Assembly (NCBI GenBank): GCA_037043015.1
Contig: CM073327.1
Location: forward strand, 184,009-248,008
Length of the DNA stretch: 64,000 nt
DNA from: Bryum argenteum
Taxonomy: Eukaryota > Streptophyta > Bryopsida > Bryales > Bryaceae
Direction: 5' to 3'
A program made the position numbers and the translations under genes. Below are positions 46,706 through 57,329 of this stretch, piece after piece. How positions within the stretch are numbered: the stretch's first letter is position 1; each line of letters opens with the position of its first letter. The notes under the pieces were generated by a model that saw nothing but the letters and a program-made list of their open reading frames with translations, made no database searches and was not told the origin of the DNA.

Positions 46706-47200
46706 TTAGATTGCGTGTTGCCACCAATCCATCTTGCGTTTGAACTGGTCCTCCTCTTGTGTTAGAGGCCTCGTTCCAAATCGCTTCTTCCACAACTCCT
46801 TTACATTGAAGATGCATTGTTCAACTATATTATCCATCCACAACTCGTACTGCGAATGATAATCCACATCCTTGTATTTATCCGTCTCCTCCATGGCCTT
46901 CAAAATTACTGCCGCCAACTTCTTCTTCAGTCTCTCTTTGCCCGTGCTAACATTCCTGAGGTAGTTGTGCTCTAGGAATTGAGCCTCCGTTTCCTCATAC
47001 CAATCCATGCATGCTTTTTCCGCAAACTTAGTATAATCTGATGTTGGGAATCCGGGTCTTTCTTCTTTTAAGTGTCTCCTCTTCATCTTATGGCCTCCAC
47101 TTCCACTAGGTTGTTCCATACCAAGGTCTGGTGCAAATGTTTCGGGGGCATCCAGATCCCATGCTCGTTGTCCCTTCCCGTGCTTTTTGGATTTACTCAT
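46706..47200 (-). CDS. N-terminal region of the kinase-like protein, unknown domain
   Basis: The frame is uninterrupted for 164 residues. It begins with a basic, Gly/Lys-rich tail (MSKSKKHGKGQRAWDLDAPE) and continues as a charged helical region (MDWYEETEAQFLEHNYLR, KKKLAAVILKAMEETDKY, MDNIVEQCIFNVKELWKK). The start at 47200 lies about 185 bases from palindrome cluster 2 and faces away from the coiled-coil gene on the other side, so the two may share a bidirectional promoter. It stops (WWQHAI) just before the kinase blocks, which may reflect a single-base error or a real truncation. No family is recognised for this part alone. Confidence 0.5.
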   Translation of the reverse strand: MSKSKKHGKGQRAWDLDAPETFAPDLGMEQPSGSGGHKMKRRHLKEERPGFPTSDYTKFAEKACMDWYEETEAQFLEHNYLRNVSTGKERLKKKLAAVILKAMEETDKYKDVDYHSQYELWMDNIVEQCIFNVKELWKKRFGTRPLTQEEDQFKRKMDWWQHAI

Positions 47201-47384
47201 CGCTGAATTTCTTGAAAAAACCGGCGAAAAATCTCCCCCCTGCTATCAATGTGCACCAAACCCCAAAACTCCTCAAACGACCCGGCAAAGGCGCATCATT
47301 AAGACGAGCAAGGACGGGCGGAGGAGAATTCGTGGCGGTTTGGAGAAAAGTAATATCAAACCCGCGTTGGGTTTATATATCCTT

Positions 47385-47705
47385 GAGACCGGCGGTCGCC
47401 CTACGATCGCCGTCGGCGGTCGCCCCAGTCTCATTGCCGCGATACCGCATCGACTGGCCGCCGCCCTACGCCCCGCAGCTTGCGACAACTGGACCGGCGG
47501 TCGCCCCTACGCCCCACTATCGCGATATTTGACCGGGCGTCGCTTCTACGCCCATTGCCGCGAACAACAGATCGGGCGGTCGCTTCGCTTCTCCTCATTG
47601 CCGCGATTAGCTGCGACCGGGCGTCGCGTTTTCACCGGACCGGCGGTCGCCACGCAACGCCATACTTATCCGGACGCCGGTCGCCTTTGAATTTTTGGTC
47701 GCCCC
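47385..47705. promoter_or_regulatory. palindromic GGCGGTCGCC cluster 2 in a divergent intergenic region
   Basis: At least eight copies of GACCGGCGGTCGCC-like units (47390, 47411, 47490, 47531, 47572, 47617, 47638, 47672) lie between the divergent starts at 47200 (minus) and 47839 (plus). The position suggests a shared regulatory region. That is inference; the repeats could equally be a structural or mobile sequence. No TATA box was confidently placed. Confidence 0.55.
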
Positions 47706-47838
47706 GGCGTATATATTCCCCATCGTACCTAAACTTGTTATTTGGGTTTATCGCCTAGCGTTGTCTTACATCCATTAAATTGGTCGCATGCTCGCATGGG
47801 TAGGTAATAACTATTTGCCATTTTTGGCTATTTCATCC

Positions 47839-48927
47839 ATGGCTACTCTCGGGCAACTTCGGAAGGAAGAGAACGACAAGAAGAGGAAGAGGAAGGACGC
47901 TCCACAACGGAAAAGATTACACGTGCTTCAAAATCCAAATAAGCTTGCCTTCAGAGGTTGGGAAGATGAACCAGATATGTGGACGATGGCCACTTGCGAA
48001 TCGTTCATTGAATGGTGTCACATTGACAAGAAATTCTCTCCTCTCTCGTCACCATTTTCATCGGCGCACCAACAAGGCAAATCTTAAGTTTTGCGAATGC
48101 TCAAACTTCAAGCAACGATGCATTGAGGTTTACCAAGTCCTGTATGGCATGCCATGTGTGGAGCGCAACGAGGTTCCATTGTTTCTTGCTCGTGGAGTAT
48201 ACGCCGAGGTTGCTCTTGGTAAACGAGTGGATTGGACAACTATCAAAGAGGGGAAGCATGTAACACGACCTTCAACGAGTGACATTCCGACAGGCATTCT
48301 AAGATTCCATGACGCTCCTAATCGTGGCATGGCGGTGATGAGGTCTATTACCAAGGCTATGGAAGAGGCTGCCTATCATAGTGCTACATCGGAAGAGGAC
48401 GATGACTCCGATGGTTCGCGGCCTCGTAAGGCGGTGCGTCAAGTACAACAACCTCTTCCTCCCGCCAGCGTTGTGATTGATGCGGATCACGCCATAATTT
48501 ACTCCGGCCGCGTTTCTCGAAATAGGTGGCTCGCCCCGCAATAGCAAGTAATTCACTCGTAGTAGAGCCCCATGGTACTTGCATCTTACCATTGGAAGAA
48601 CTTGACACATCTTCTGATCTCAAAGCTCTTCTGAAGAGTAAAGACGACGTCATAGCAAGATTGGAAGCGGATCTCGAAAAAACACGAGCAATGTATGAGG
48701 AGAAGGTGAAAGAAGGGGACCAAACTTCCGTGGAATATGCACGCATGCGTGAGAAGATGCAAGAACTATCTCACGCACGTAACATTCGTGGAGATGTAGA
48801 GAAATCTGACATGGCGGATGTTGATAGAGTTGTCTTGAACCTTACAGAGGACTTTGCATTTGGAGAAATGTCACCGCAACGCCCTACATTGCGCCGTCCC
48901 CGTGAAAGCTCGGCCATGTTTTGTTAA
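47839..48927 (+). CDS. FRGWE/EWCHI family protein, copy A
   Basis: The protein starts MATLGQLRKEE with a Lys/Arg-rich stretch. The conserved block shared with copies B and C follows: AFRGWEDEPDMWTMATC, FIEWCHIDKKF, RCIEVYQVLYG and NEVPLFLARGVYAEVALGK, ending GKRVDW. An acidic linker (TSEEDDDSDGSRPRK) and a coiled-coil segment (DDVIARLEADLEKTRAMYEE) complete it. Two frame changes, near 48030 in a TC-rich run and near 48540, must be bridged. The start was chosen because an N-terminal basic stretch before GW is also present in B and C. Downstream lies a foldback element. No function can be assigned; the shared domain may bind nucleic acid or protein. Confidence 0.6.
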
Positions 48928-49046
48928 TATGTCGGGCCTCGAACGAGAAGAAGATGTACGATGTGATTCTCAAGATTCTTTATCTTTACCGTGTTCCCCT
49001 ATTCGTAATCCCCTTTCATGTCGCTCCGATGGATACAACTCCTTAT
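48928..49046. other. short spacer before the foldback element
   Basis: About 120 bases with no feature recognised, between the stop of copy A and the terminal AACCCTAACTTTC of the foldback element. Confidence 0.4.
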
Positions 49047-49925
49047 TAACCCTAACTTTCTTGAAGCCAAACAGCTTTTGCAATTCCGGGCAGCCTAGAT
49101 GAAGGGGTTAAAAGTAATATTTTGCCTAAAAATTTTATCGAGTCCTCCTTATATCGCAAAGTGTATGTGGTAAAATTTTCAAAGTCAAATTCCAACTTTC
49201 GAGTCTTCTAGACGATCCTTGGGTTGCGAGCCGAGATGGGGCAGCTCAAAAAAGTGACTTTTTTGAATTTTTTTTTTTGAAACATGATCATTACTAAATC
49301 ACTACTCAAATTTCAAAGTGACTCAAGTCAAAAAGTTTACCAATTTTACAAGGGCAGCCTCCAAAAAAAATTTAAACCAATCTTCCCAATACCCAAAAAA
49401 ACTCTACCTCTAAGCACTCGTGGGGGTGTAAACCGATTTCTATTCTTTTTTTAAAACTTCCAACCGTAAGATCTTGTACCTAAGAATATGCCTGATTACT
49501 CTTCAAAAATCGACCGTTGGATGTTTACCATTTGAGAGATCATAACATCCAAAGTTTGTCTCCCAAGTTTTTTTGGGTATTGCGAAGATTGGTTCTAAAG
49601 TTTTTGGAGGTTGCCCTTGTAAAATTGGTAAGCTTTTTTGACTTGAGTCACTTTGAAATTTGAGTAGTGATTTAGTAATGATCATGTTTCAAAAAAAAAA
49701 TTCAAAAAGTCACTTTTTTGAGTGCCCCATCTCGGCTCGCAACCCAAGGATCATCCTAGAAGACTCGAAAGTTGGAATTTGAATTTGCAAATTTTACCAC
49801 ATACACTTTGTAGTATAAGGAGGACTCGATAAAATTTTTAGGCAAAAATATTACTTTTAACCCCTTCATCTAGGCTGCCTGACTGCAAAAGCCCGTTTCG
49901 GCTTCAAGGAAAGTTAGGGTTAAAG
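49047..49925. mobile_element. foldback element with arms of about 350 bases
   Basis: The left end (TTAACCCTAACTTTCTTGAAG) is the reverse complement of the right end (CTTCAAGGAAAGTTAGGGTTAA). Complementarity extends inward through GCAGCCTAGATGAAG, AGGACTCGATAAAATTTT on the right arm, GAGCCGAGATGGGGCA on the left, to about 49395 and 49565. The loop is about 170 bases. No coding capacity is seen. Older single-arm relatives lie at 5900-6210 and 13770-14270. It sits neatly between two genes. Confidence 0.8.
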
Positions 49926-49929
49926 GAAA

Positions 49930-51033
49930 AGCAACAAATCGCAAGCCCGTTTTGAGCATTTGTCCGCCACTTACTACCATTGGAAGGTGGCATGTATACT
50001 TTCGGTGGATAGAGGAGAAGTTGCGCTGGAGCCGAGAAGATCGATAAGAATTTTACTAGTGGAGCGGGTCGGCAAACGCGGGTATGACTCGTGGCCGAGT
50101 GTGGATACATTGTTTGATAATCTTCCTATGATGGACATCAAGATGCAAGATGACACTTCTACTGAGGTTGTAGATTGGAGCAAGGCCGGGTGGAATTTCA
50201 AACACCACATGTCGGCACATGTTGATGTAGAATCCAGGACATTATTGTGGCCCAACCCTCCCAGATTTGTATTGATCACTCTACGTGTCCCATATGCCTA
50301 AATCCATTTGGACCCGAGGGTGAATGGGCTTTAGGCTCTTGTGCCCATATGTATCATCCGCAGCTGTCTTTTAGTTCATTGTTTGACTCAAAGTCGTTGT
50401 GCTATATGCAAAGCGCCTTTTCACGAGCGGTTCTACGAGATGTTCAATCTAAGAACTTATATGCCGCCTTCTTGGGAACACAATGCCGAGACTATCGACG
50501 AGGTTCGATTCTCGGGGTAAAGACCTTATTTGAGTTGGCGAGAGTGAACATGATCTCGAGAAGAGTACTCCTAGCTCCCAATTGAATTGGGAGACTGATC
50601 CAAACAAGATTCTAAGAGTTGCTCCAATACTTGCCGGACACGGTCCACAGCATGAGGGTAATCGGATGTTCTTCTTCCAATGCCTTGGAGGCTATTTTGA
50701 TGTGAGCTCTAATACATTCAAGTGGGGGCCCCATCCAATGGGACATTGATGGAATCAATATGGGAAGAGAGTAACCGACGGTGAAGGTCGTGCCTCCATG
50801 GAAGATTTGGAAGAGTGTCAATATGCTGAGTCTACTTGGGGGCCACGATACCAGTCTCAAGCTCTAGACTATTTACTGGATGTACATAGTCCCCTCACAA
50901 GAAGGACTTTGCAGGACTTGAAAGACTCTAGAGTATTAGATCTGATCTTAAATGCAGATGGTCCATTCAATCGAACTCGTGCAAAGCGCAAACTTCTTGT
51001 TGGAGAATGTTCCAACCCTCAGCCTAGTGAATG
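49930..51033 (+). CDS. RING-finger protein
   Basis: The zinc-binding pattern is visible: CPICLNPFGPEGEWALGSCAHMYH (written here as CPIC at 50285-50299 and SCAHMYH near 50336), then, one frame over, CAICKAPFHERFYEMF near 50400. That gives Cys-x2-Cys, Cys-x-His, His and a last Cys-x2-Cys, as in RING E3 ubiquitin ligases. Upstream, DTLFDNLPMMDIKMQDDT and EVVDWSKAGWNFKHH form an unrecognised N-terminal region. Downstream, APILAGHGPQHEGNRMFFF and CQYAESTWGPRYQSQALDY continue to the stop at 51033. At least three frame changes are needed (about 50250, 50370, 50700). The start is uncertain because the foldback element abuts it. Ubiquitin-ligase activity is inferred from the family only. Confidence 0.6.
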
Positions 51034-51480
51034 ATAATTACGATATTGTGAATCCATACACTCCAGCATAGCGTATGGTTTTAGCTATATAGGACTATAT
51101 TTCATTATAGTATTATCGAGTGGTAGCTTTTTTGCGCAACAATGTATCTCATTTCCTATTGTACTACTTTTTGCATCGATTAAATCAATGGTATGTATTT
51201 GGTTCGCTCCTTTGCTTGTGGTCTATCGATTGTACTTTGTCGCCTTTTATTGTATCTTACATCTTCATAGTCCATATAATCCGCCCCAACCCTTGTACCA
51301 ATGCACAAACACGTATTTTACGCATGATGAAAGGTAAAAACAAACTTCTATATATAAAGTGTATGCGAAAAAGTACATAGAAGAAATTACGTACACTTTC
51401 CCTACACCTAAATAACGTAAATCAAATATCGTTTGGTGAATGTTGGGGGTGTAAGTCCATCGCCTCTACGTTAAGAATCT
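51034..51480. other. spacer between convergent genes
   Basis: AT-rich sequence lies between the stop of the RING gene and the stop of copy B, and should hold both 3' ends. No clear polyadenylation signal or repeat can be assigned with confidence. Confidence 0.4.
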
Positions 51481-52793
51481 TCAACTTTTTCCTTGCCCTT
51501 TAAAAAAGTGATCGTTATGTTCCAAATCAACGCCGATTGCGTTTATGTTGATGTCATCTTTTGCGTTACTTTTACGATGAGCCCACTCTGCCCATGCGTC
51601 CTCAAATCGAGCATTCTCCTCAGCTACACGTAGTTGTTTTGCGAGTTTTACATTATGGTCTTCACTCCATTTCACCAGCCTCTTTAATTTGTCAACTTCC
51701 TCTGGAGTCTTGCCATACTTACCCGCTAATGCCAAATCCCGAATGCGTAGCATCTCTTTATCTACCTCTAGAGCAATAGATTCTTCAATATCCGTCAACT
51801 GATCCCTCCTCTCAGCTAGGACCCCTTCCAGGTAATTATGTTTAGTTGTCCAGAACTCTACGTAGTCTTCTATGGAAAGGTTGTTTGAATTTTTCTTCTC
51901 GAAAAACTTCTCCTTAGCCTCTTTTCGTAGCACAAGCATGGTCTCCATGTCAGCTATGCAGTCTAGAGCTTTTTCGAAAACCTCCCGACATTCTTCTTGT
52001 ACATCGTATGGTGTAGAAAGGGCTCTTTCTTTGAGGGCTTCGAATTCCTTTCTATTCTGCAGCACTAAATCCAATTCGATGCATTTCCCTATACTTAAAT
52101 TGTGCAAAATGATCAAAGTATCCATGGCTTTGGATAATCTTCCACCCACTTTTCGGAGTGGATTTACCTCAAAGGATATTCCTTCAATCCAATGCATTGG
52201 AGGACCAGTTGGTTCACAGAGCTCGTATTTGTGTGTGTGTTCATCCTCCGAGGATTCAGAAGAAGACCCTGCAGTGTAAAATTCCGCCTCGCCCTTAGAA
52301 CTCATAGGTACCGTTCCAATTCCATCTCCTTCAATAGTCTTTGATGTCTCTCCAACCTCTATTGGTTCGGTCTTCTCTTGTATAGGCAAACGTGGATGCG
52401 TCCACCAATGCACGTTCTTCCCGAGAATCATTTCCGCATATGCCATTTGTGCCAAAAAGTAGGGAACCTCATATTTAAAAATATGGTTGTTACGTATATC
52501 ATATGCCAAGCATAGATGCATCTCGCTTTGAAATCGTAATGATGGCACTCTCGGAGGTTAGCTTCATTCTTGTGCCGATGAATATTGTGCCAATGTAGAG
52601 GAAAGAGCTTGTTGATGTGGCACCACTCCACATATTTCTCACATATGGCAAAAGACCACGGCCCCCTCTCTTCCTCCCATCCTCTAAACGCTACTATCTT
52701 TGGATTCTTCAAGATAGCTCTGCGCTTCTTCGCAATCCGACCTCGGTCATGGCGCACCATGGATGTGCCCGCTACAACGGGTAGTGCCTCCAT
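51481..52793 (-). CDS. FRGWE/EWCHI family protein, copy B
   Basis: On the minus strand the protein starts near 52793 (MEALPVVAGTSM), then the conserved block appears: AFRGWEEERGPWSF, YVEWCHINKLFPLH, KARCIYAWHMIY and, after one frame change near 52490, YEVPYFLAQMAYAEMILGK. The remaining about 320 residues are open without interruption: an acidic Ser-rich linker (SSSESSEDEHTHKYE) and then a long charged helical region (LKERALSTPYDVQEECREVF, EKFFEKKNSNNLSIEDYVEF, RRDQLTDIEESIALEVDKEM) predicted to be coiled coil. Palindrome cluster 3 lies immediately upstream. The long intact frame suggests selection. No known family. Confidence 0.65.
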
Positions 52794-52929
52794 AAGAAAA
52801 ATTAGAGAAAAACGCAAAGTCCTCTACGAGCAAGCAAGCAAAGAACTCAAGTCGATACTAGTCAATGCGCGAAAAGGAGGAACTCGCAAAGTGTGAAAAT
52901 GGATCGCCTGTCGCGTTTTAATTGATGAT

Positions 52930-53150
52930 AAGGCGACCGCGGTCTACAAAATGCGCACCGCCGGCCGCTCACGGTCCGCCTATCGCCCTATCTCGTATCG
53001 GGCTGACGCTTGGGCCGACCGACGTTCGCCCATGAGCTGACCGGGCGGTCGCCCTAGCGACCGATTTTTCGTCCAAAGCCTGGACCGGCCGATCGCCCTA
53101 GCGACCGACGTTCGCCCATGAGTGAATCGGCGGTCGCCCTATTTCACCTC
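52930..53150. promoter_or_regulatory. palindromic cluster 3, upstream of copy B
   Basis: Units such as GGGCGGTCGCCCTAGCGACC, GACCGACGTTCGCCCATGAG and ATCGGCGGTCGCCCTA fill about 220 bases directly 5' of copy B. CGGTCGCCCTAGCGACCG (about 53045-53062) is a near-perfect hairpin with a CTA loop. Its position parallels clusters 2 and 4. Confidence 0.6.
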
Positions 53151-54425
53151 TTTATGTTGAATGCGAGGCATCGTGTTTCATAGCAGCTCTCCTACGAGGA
53201 TGAGAATCATGAGATGAGGATGAATATTGGATGGGGGAGGAATAAAAGAGCCCTTTAGTTTATAATGTATTAATTTAAAAATTAGGAATGTATGCATAGG
53301 GTAGGAATTTCGGATCGTGGGTCCCCTAATTCCCATTTTATGATCATTCAATTCCTAAGAAATGGACAAGAGATGTGTAAATGGATAATAATGAATGGGA
53401 GGAAGGCTGGGGTGAGAGTTTTTCGTCCTCTTTGTAGGCATGAATGGTATATATTATTTTGTATGGTGTATATTTTAAGAAGTCATATCGTGCCTAATCA
53501 GTTATAATAATTGATAAAATGTGAATTCATTTATAGAGCATCAGCCTCTTCAATGCATGAAAACACTTTAATGAATCTAACGATTCAATACCTACAATCT
53601 AAGAATGTAATCCAAAGTAGTCAATTCCTAGCATCTAAATAAGATACCATTTCTGTACCAAAACTGCACCTCATATTTTAACATCACATTCAAGAACAAT
53701 TTCTAGTTTCTTTTTATATCAGTGGAGCCTTTAATAAATTATAAGATCTCCGTATATAATATCCGACTGATAGATTATCCTTGCAATGAGTTTATGGGCT
53801 CATAACATTATGAAATTGGTTAAATTGAGTGGGGGGAGGATTTTGAAAATTTTGGCAAGTCAAATAATAAGGCCTTGAAATACAATTAAGTGAATGGAAT
53901 TAGTGCATATACCCTAGAAAGCACTGAGAGAAATAGTTGCTTACCAAATTAAAAGGTGATATATCATGACATATTATATGTTTGGAGAAAAAATGAGTGA
54001 CCAGTATATAAAGGTAAATATTTGAAGTGAAGAAGACTAATGATTTGCGGACATTCTTATCAACCCATTCCTGAGCGTACTTTTGGAACCAATATTTGAT
54101 GAGTATTTTATGTTGAGAATTCTGAGAATGTTGAAAATTATAATTTTGTAAATTGTGATTAAACTTGTATCGATCTAAATCCATATTACACCACAAGAGT
54201 ATCCAATGAGCATAAAATCATTTTTCATGTATCATGGTCACCGCTCTTGGCAAAATGCCCATGACCATGAGAATCATTTTCAATTGGGAATGAGATATAG
54301 GAAAAACGGAGTGGGAATGAGAGGGAATGAGGGGGGATGAGGGGGATTGAAGGGGGAATGGGAGATGCTTGAATCGGTTAATTCAAAATTTGAATATTGC
54401 GTAAAGAGGATCCAAGAAAAAGAGC
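53151..54425. other. AT-rich intergenic tract
   Basis: No gene is recognised. A purine-rich stretch of GGGAATGAGAGG-like units lies at 54315-54365. The rest is AT-rich and unique by eye. Confidence 0.4.
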
Positions 54426-54429
54426 GGGA

Positions 54430-54600
54430 GCTCGTGAAGTCGCCCCGCAGAGTGCCGGTCGCCTGGCGCGCCGCCGAGGCCGGATCGAAACTCTTCTTCG
54501 GCCGCACCGCGGTCGCCGGAGGTCTGGCTGCACTGACCGCGGTCGCCCTAACGATGTCGCCGCGACACCGCCGGTCGCCCGCCACAGGAGGTTAAATACA
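54430..54600. promoter_or_regulatory. palindromic cluster 4, upstream of copy C
   Basis: Five diverged units lie in 170 bases: GTGCCGGTCGCC, ACCGCGGTCGCCGG, GACCGCGGTCGCCCTA, ACACCGCCGGTCGCCC and a first GAAGTCGCCCCG. They are 180 bases 5' of the start of copy C. Confidence 0.55.
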
Positions 54601-54780
54601 ATCGTAATTGGCCGTAGTCGTCACTTTTCGCCCATCCCGTGCGTGGTGTTGCGCATTGTCCGGTGTCGACTCAAAGTTGCCACTTGCTTGCTCGATTGGA
54701 GGCCAACGTGGACTGCACTATTTTTGGTGTTTTGTATCTAACATCACATCATAGCGGCATTTCCGTGATCGAAGGTAACT

Positions 54781-56369
54781 ATGACTACAATTGCGGAACG
54801 TAAAATAGTACTTGGGAGCGACGCAAGAAGAGAGGAAAACACGTAAGAGGAATCACCATATTCTCCAAGATGCCACTCAACGCGCTTTTCCGGGGTGGGA
54901 GACCGAAGAGGGTGTGTGGAGTCAGACAACAGTGAAGAATTACATCGCCTGGTGCCACATCAGCAAGTTGTTTCTACACTTTCGACATGAGACGCACTTG
55001 AAATTAAATGCCGCAACCGCACTATTGTAAGCATGCCGAATTCGTGCAACGATGTATTGAAGTGTGGAGGTTCCTTTATAAAGGCAAGAATGTCACCAAG
55101 AACGAGGTTTCGTATCATATTGCTCAAATGGTGTATGCAGAGGTAATATTGGAGAAAGTGGTGGATTGGAGCTCAATGAAAAAATCGCCTCAATTCTTCC
55201 TTCCAACCAAGAAAGATATTCCAAGAGCCCCATTGACAGAAAACCCACGAGAAGGACTTACGGCAGCAAGGCATCGGAAAGATGGGGATGCTGATGATGT
55301 GTATGTTTGGGTAAATCCTAATTCTGATGAAGAAGAGGTTAAAGAGAGGGAGCATCATACTCCTCTTGTAGAAGGTTCTATTGGTGGCGTTGAACACTTT
55401 CATGTGGGTGAAACAAGCGTGCAAGATTTGGATGTGATTGATGCACCTGTGAAGCACATCGAGGACCTACGAACAGAAGGAGAAGCGGATGTCATTGAAT
55501 ACATGGAGGTTGAAGCAATGTTTGGTGCTTGTACTTTGAGAACACCCGAAGTTATAGTTCGGCCCGCTATGAGCGCCTCTCCTCAAACAAATGTTAGCGT
55601 AGAGGATGAGACTCTAGAATATCCAATGGAAACGATTGAACAGCCAGAAAGAGAAGGAAATGAAGAAGTAGAGCTGGAGAAGGAAGTTCAAGTAGTCTTC
55701 AAAGCGAAACGCCCGAATGAAAACGATGATTCGTGGATGAAGTTGTTCAACAAGGCTTATGAGGATTATGAATATTTGTTTCATGCTTTGTCATACGAAC
55801 GGGCAAAGTGTGTTGAACTCCAACATGACATAGAGGTAATCAAGGATGCAAAAAAGAAGATCCAAGAGGAGCCGACGAATGTTCTCCCAGCTCTGGTTGC
55901 ATCGGATCAGGTCGATTATGAGGAAGAGCTCATAAAGAAGACGAAACATTTCGAGGATGTGCATAGGAGATACAAGCGCGTCGACGAATGGTTTGTGGTC
56001 AATGATTGGGGTCGCGAGAAGGATTTTATGGTTGAAGGAGCCAAGGACCAAGGTCATTTTGAGAAGGAGCCAAAGGAACTCATTTCGGCATGCGATGCCT
56101 TGAGAGCTGAGATCGAAAGGGTGAACCTAGCATCAATAAGATTGAAGGGGAACAAGGAAAAGTTAGTCCTCAATAGAATAGATGGAACCGTGGATATTGC
56201 AGAAGAGGGTCAAAGTTCACAGCGAAATGAAACAACTGAGGAGTTGGTCAAAAAGCTACTTGTGCTCGTAGAAGAGGAGAGGTTCTTAAATGCAAGGATC
56301 GAAGATCTATGTATTGCAAATAAGACAAAGGAGAAATGTCGGAGCTGGTACCATCTAAAAAAAATCTAA
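54781..56369 (+). CDS. FRGWE/EWCHI family protein, copy C
   Basis: The likely start is the ATG at 54781 (MTTIAERKIVLGSDARREEN), with one frame change near 54843 before RKRNHHILQDATQRAF. The conserved block reads AFPGWETEEGVW, YIAWCHISKLF, RCIEVWRFLYKG and NEVSYHIAQMVYAEVILEK. A second frame change lies near 55015. From 55008 the frame is intact for 453 residues: an acidic linker (NPNSDEEEVKEREHHTPL), a Glu-rich middle, then coiled-coil stretches (KCVELQHDIEVIKDAKKKIQ, ELVKKLLVLVEEERFLNARI). It is the longest open frame in the window. Cluster 4 is upstream and cluster 5 is beyond the 3' end. No known family. Confidence 0.7.
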
Positions 56370-57044
56370 AGTACAATGGAAGAAGATTAGAGTAAGCGGA
56401 AGCAAATTTTAGAAAGACGTTGGTGTGTTGGTTATATCCATTTACTTTATTTTATTTGTGAACTGAAAGTTGGGAGATAAGTGCTAGGCTGGATGTTATA
56501 CAATGTATCTTTTTGATTATATGATATGTTTTTACTAGTAAGATACCCGTTGAACGATGTTATGTATATTATTTGTATATATGCGCACGGTGTTATTTTA
56601 ATCATCTTGTATATTCTTTTTATTTTTTTATTTTTTATTTGAAATGCATGATTTGGAAATATCTAAAAAAAGGTTCTTAGAATGGTATGTAGGTTGGTAA
56701 TTATTTAAGTTGGTAGGTTGGTGGATACTTTGGACAGTGGTCTTTTAGAAAATTATGTCGTGTATACCATTCCATATGTATATATAATGATATTGAATTT
56801 TGGAAAGCTTTGATTAGTATTAATCCACGATGAAGTAATGATAAATAATTTGTAAAAATTTGGAATCGTAACTAAGTTGTTGAAGTTACGTATAAATATA
56901 TGGTGGGATTTAGTTGCAAGTATTTAGAGTCAATGAATATTTTTACAAACCCCCCAAAACCTCGAAAGGCAATGATTCGTACATGATTTCAAATATGCAG
57001 AAAAAGATTTGTAGCAAAAGGGGGGGAAGCAGATATTCGCGCCC
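56370..57044. other. AT-rich 3' flank of copy C
   Basis: No gene is seen. T-rich and A-rich runs (56625-56670) and possible polyadenylation context are present, but no site is assigned. Confidence 0.4.
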
Positions 57045-57310
57045 ATCACGTAGACCGCCGGTCGCCCTGTCACCGTCGTTCGCTCATGAGCTGGATCGGC
57101 GGTCGCCCTAGCGACCGACGTTCGCCCATCGCCTAGATCGCCGGTCGCCCCAGCAGGAGGGTGCGCGGAGGCTCGCGGACACTTTCTCCTTGGTGCTTGC
57201 CCATCACGTAGACCGCCGGTCGCCCTGTCAGCGCCGTTCGCCCATCAGCTGGATCGGCGGTCGCCCTAGCGACCGACGTTCGTCCATCCGCTGTATTGGC
57301 GGTCGCGCGA
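57045..57310. repeat. palindromic cluster 5
   Basis: A duplicated block of about 185 bases contains the units. CACGTAGACCGCCGGTCGCC at 57048 recurs at 57204, and GATCGGCGGTCGCCCTAGCG at 57093 recurs at 57251. Both are followed by ACCGACGTTCG. Hairpins like that in cluster 3 are present. No gene start follows within 1.5 kb. Confidence 0.75.
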
Positions 57311-57329
57311 TTTGGAGGTTTTGAATGAA

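Noticed and set aside
47131-47758. Plus- and minus-strand frames through cluster 2 (Arg/Pro/Ala-rich)
   Set aside because: They come from GGCGGTCGCC repeats and extend antisense into the kinase N-terminal frame.
44651-57310. Palindromic clusters as a CRISPR array
   Set aside because: Spacing is irregular, units differ from each other, spacers are not unique, and the DNA is eukaryotic.
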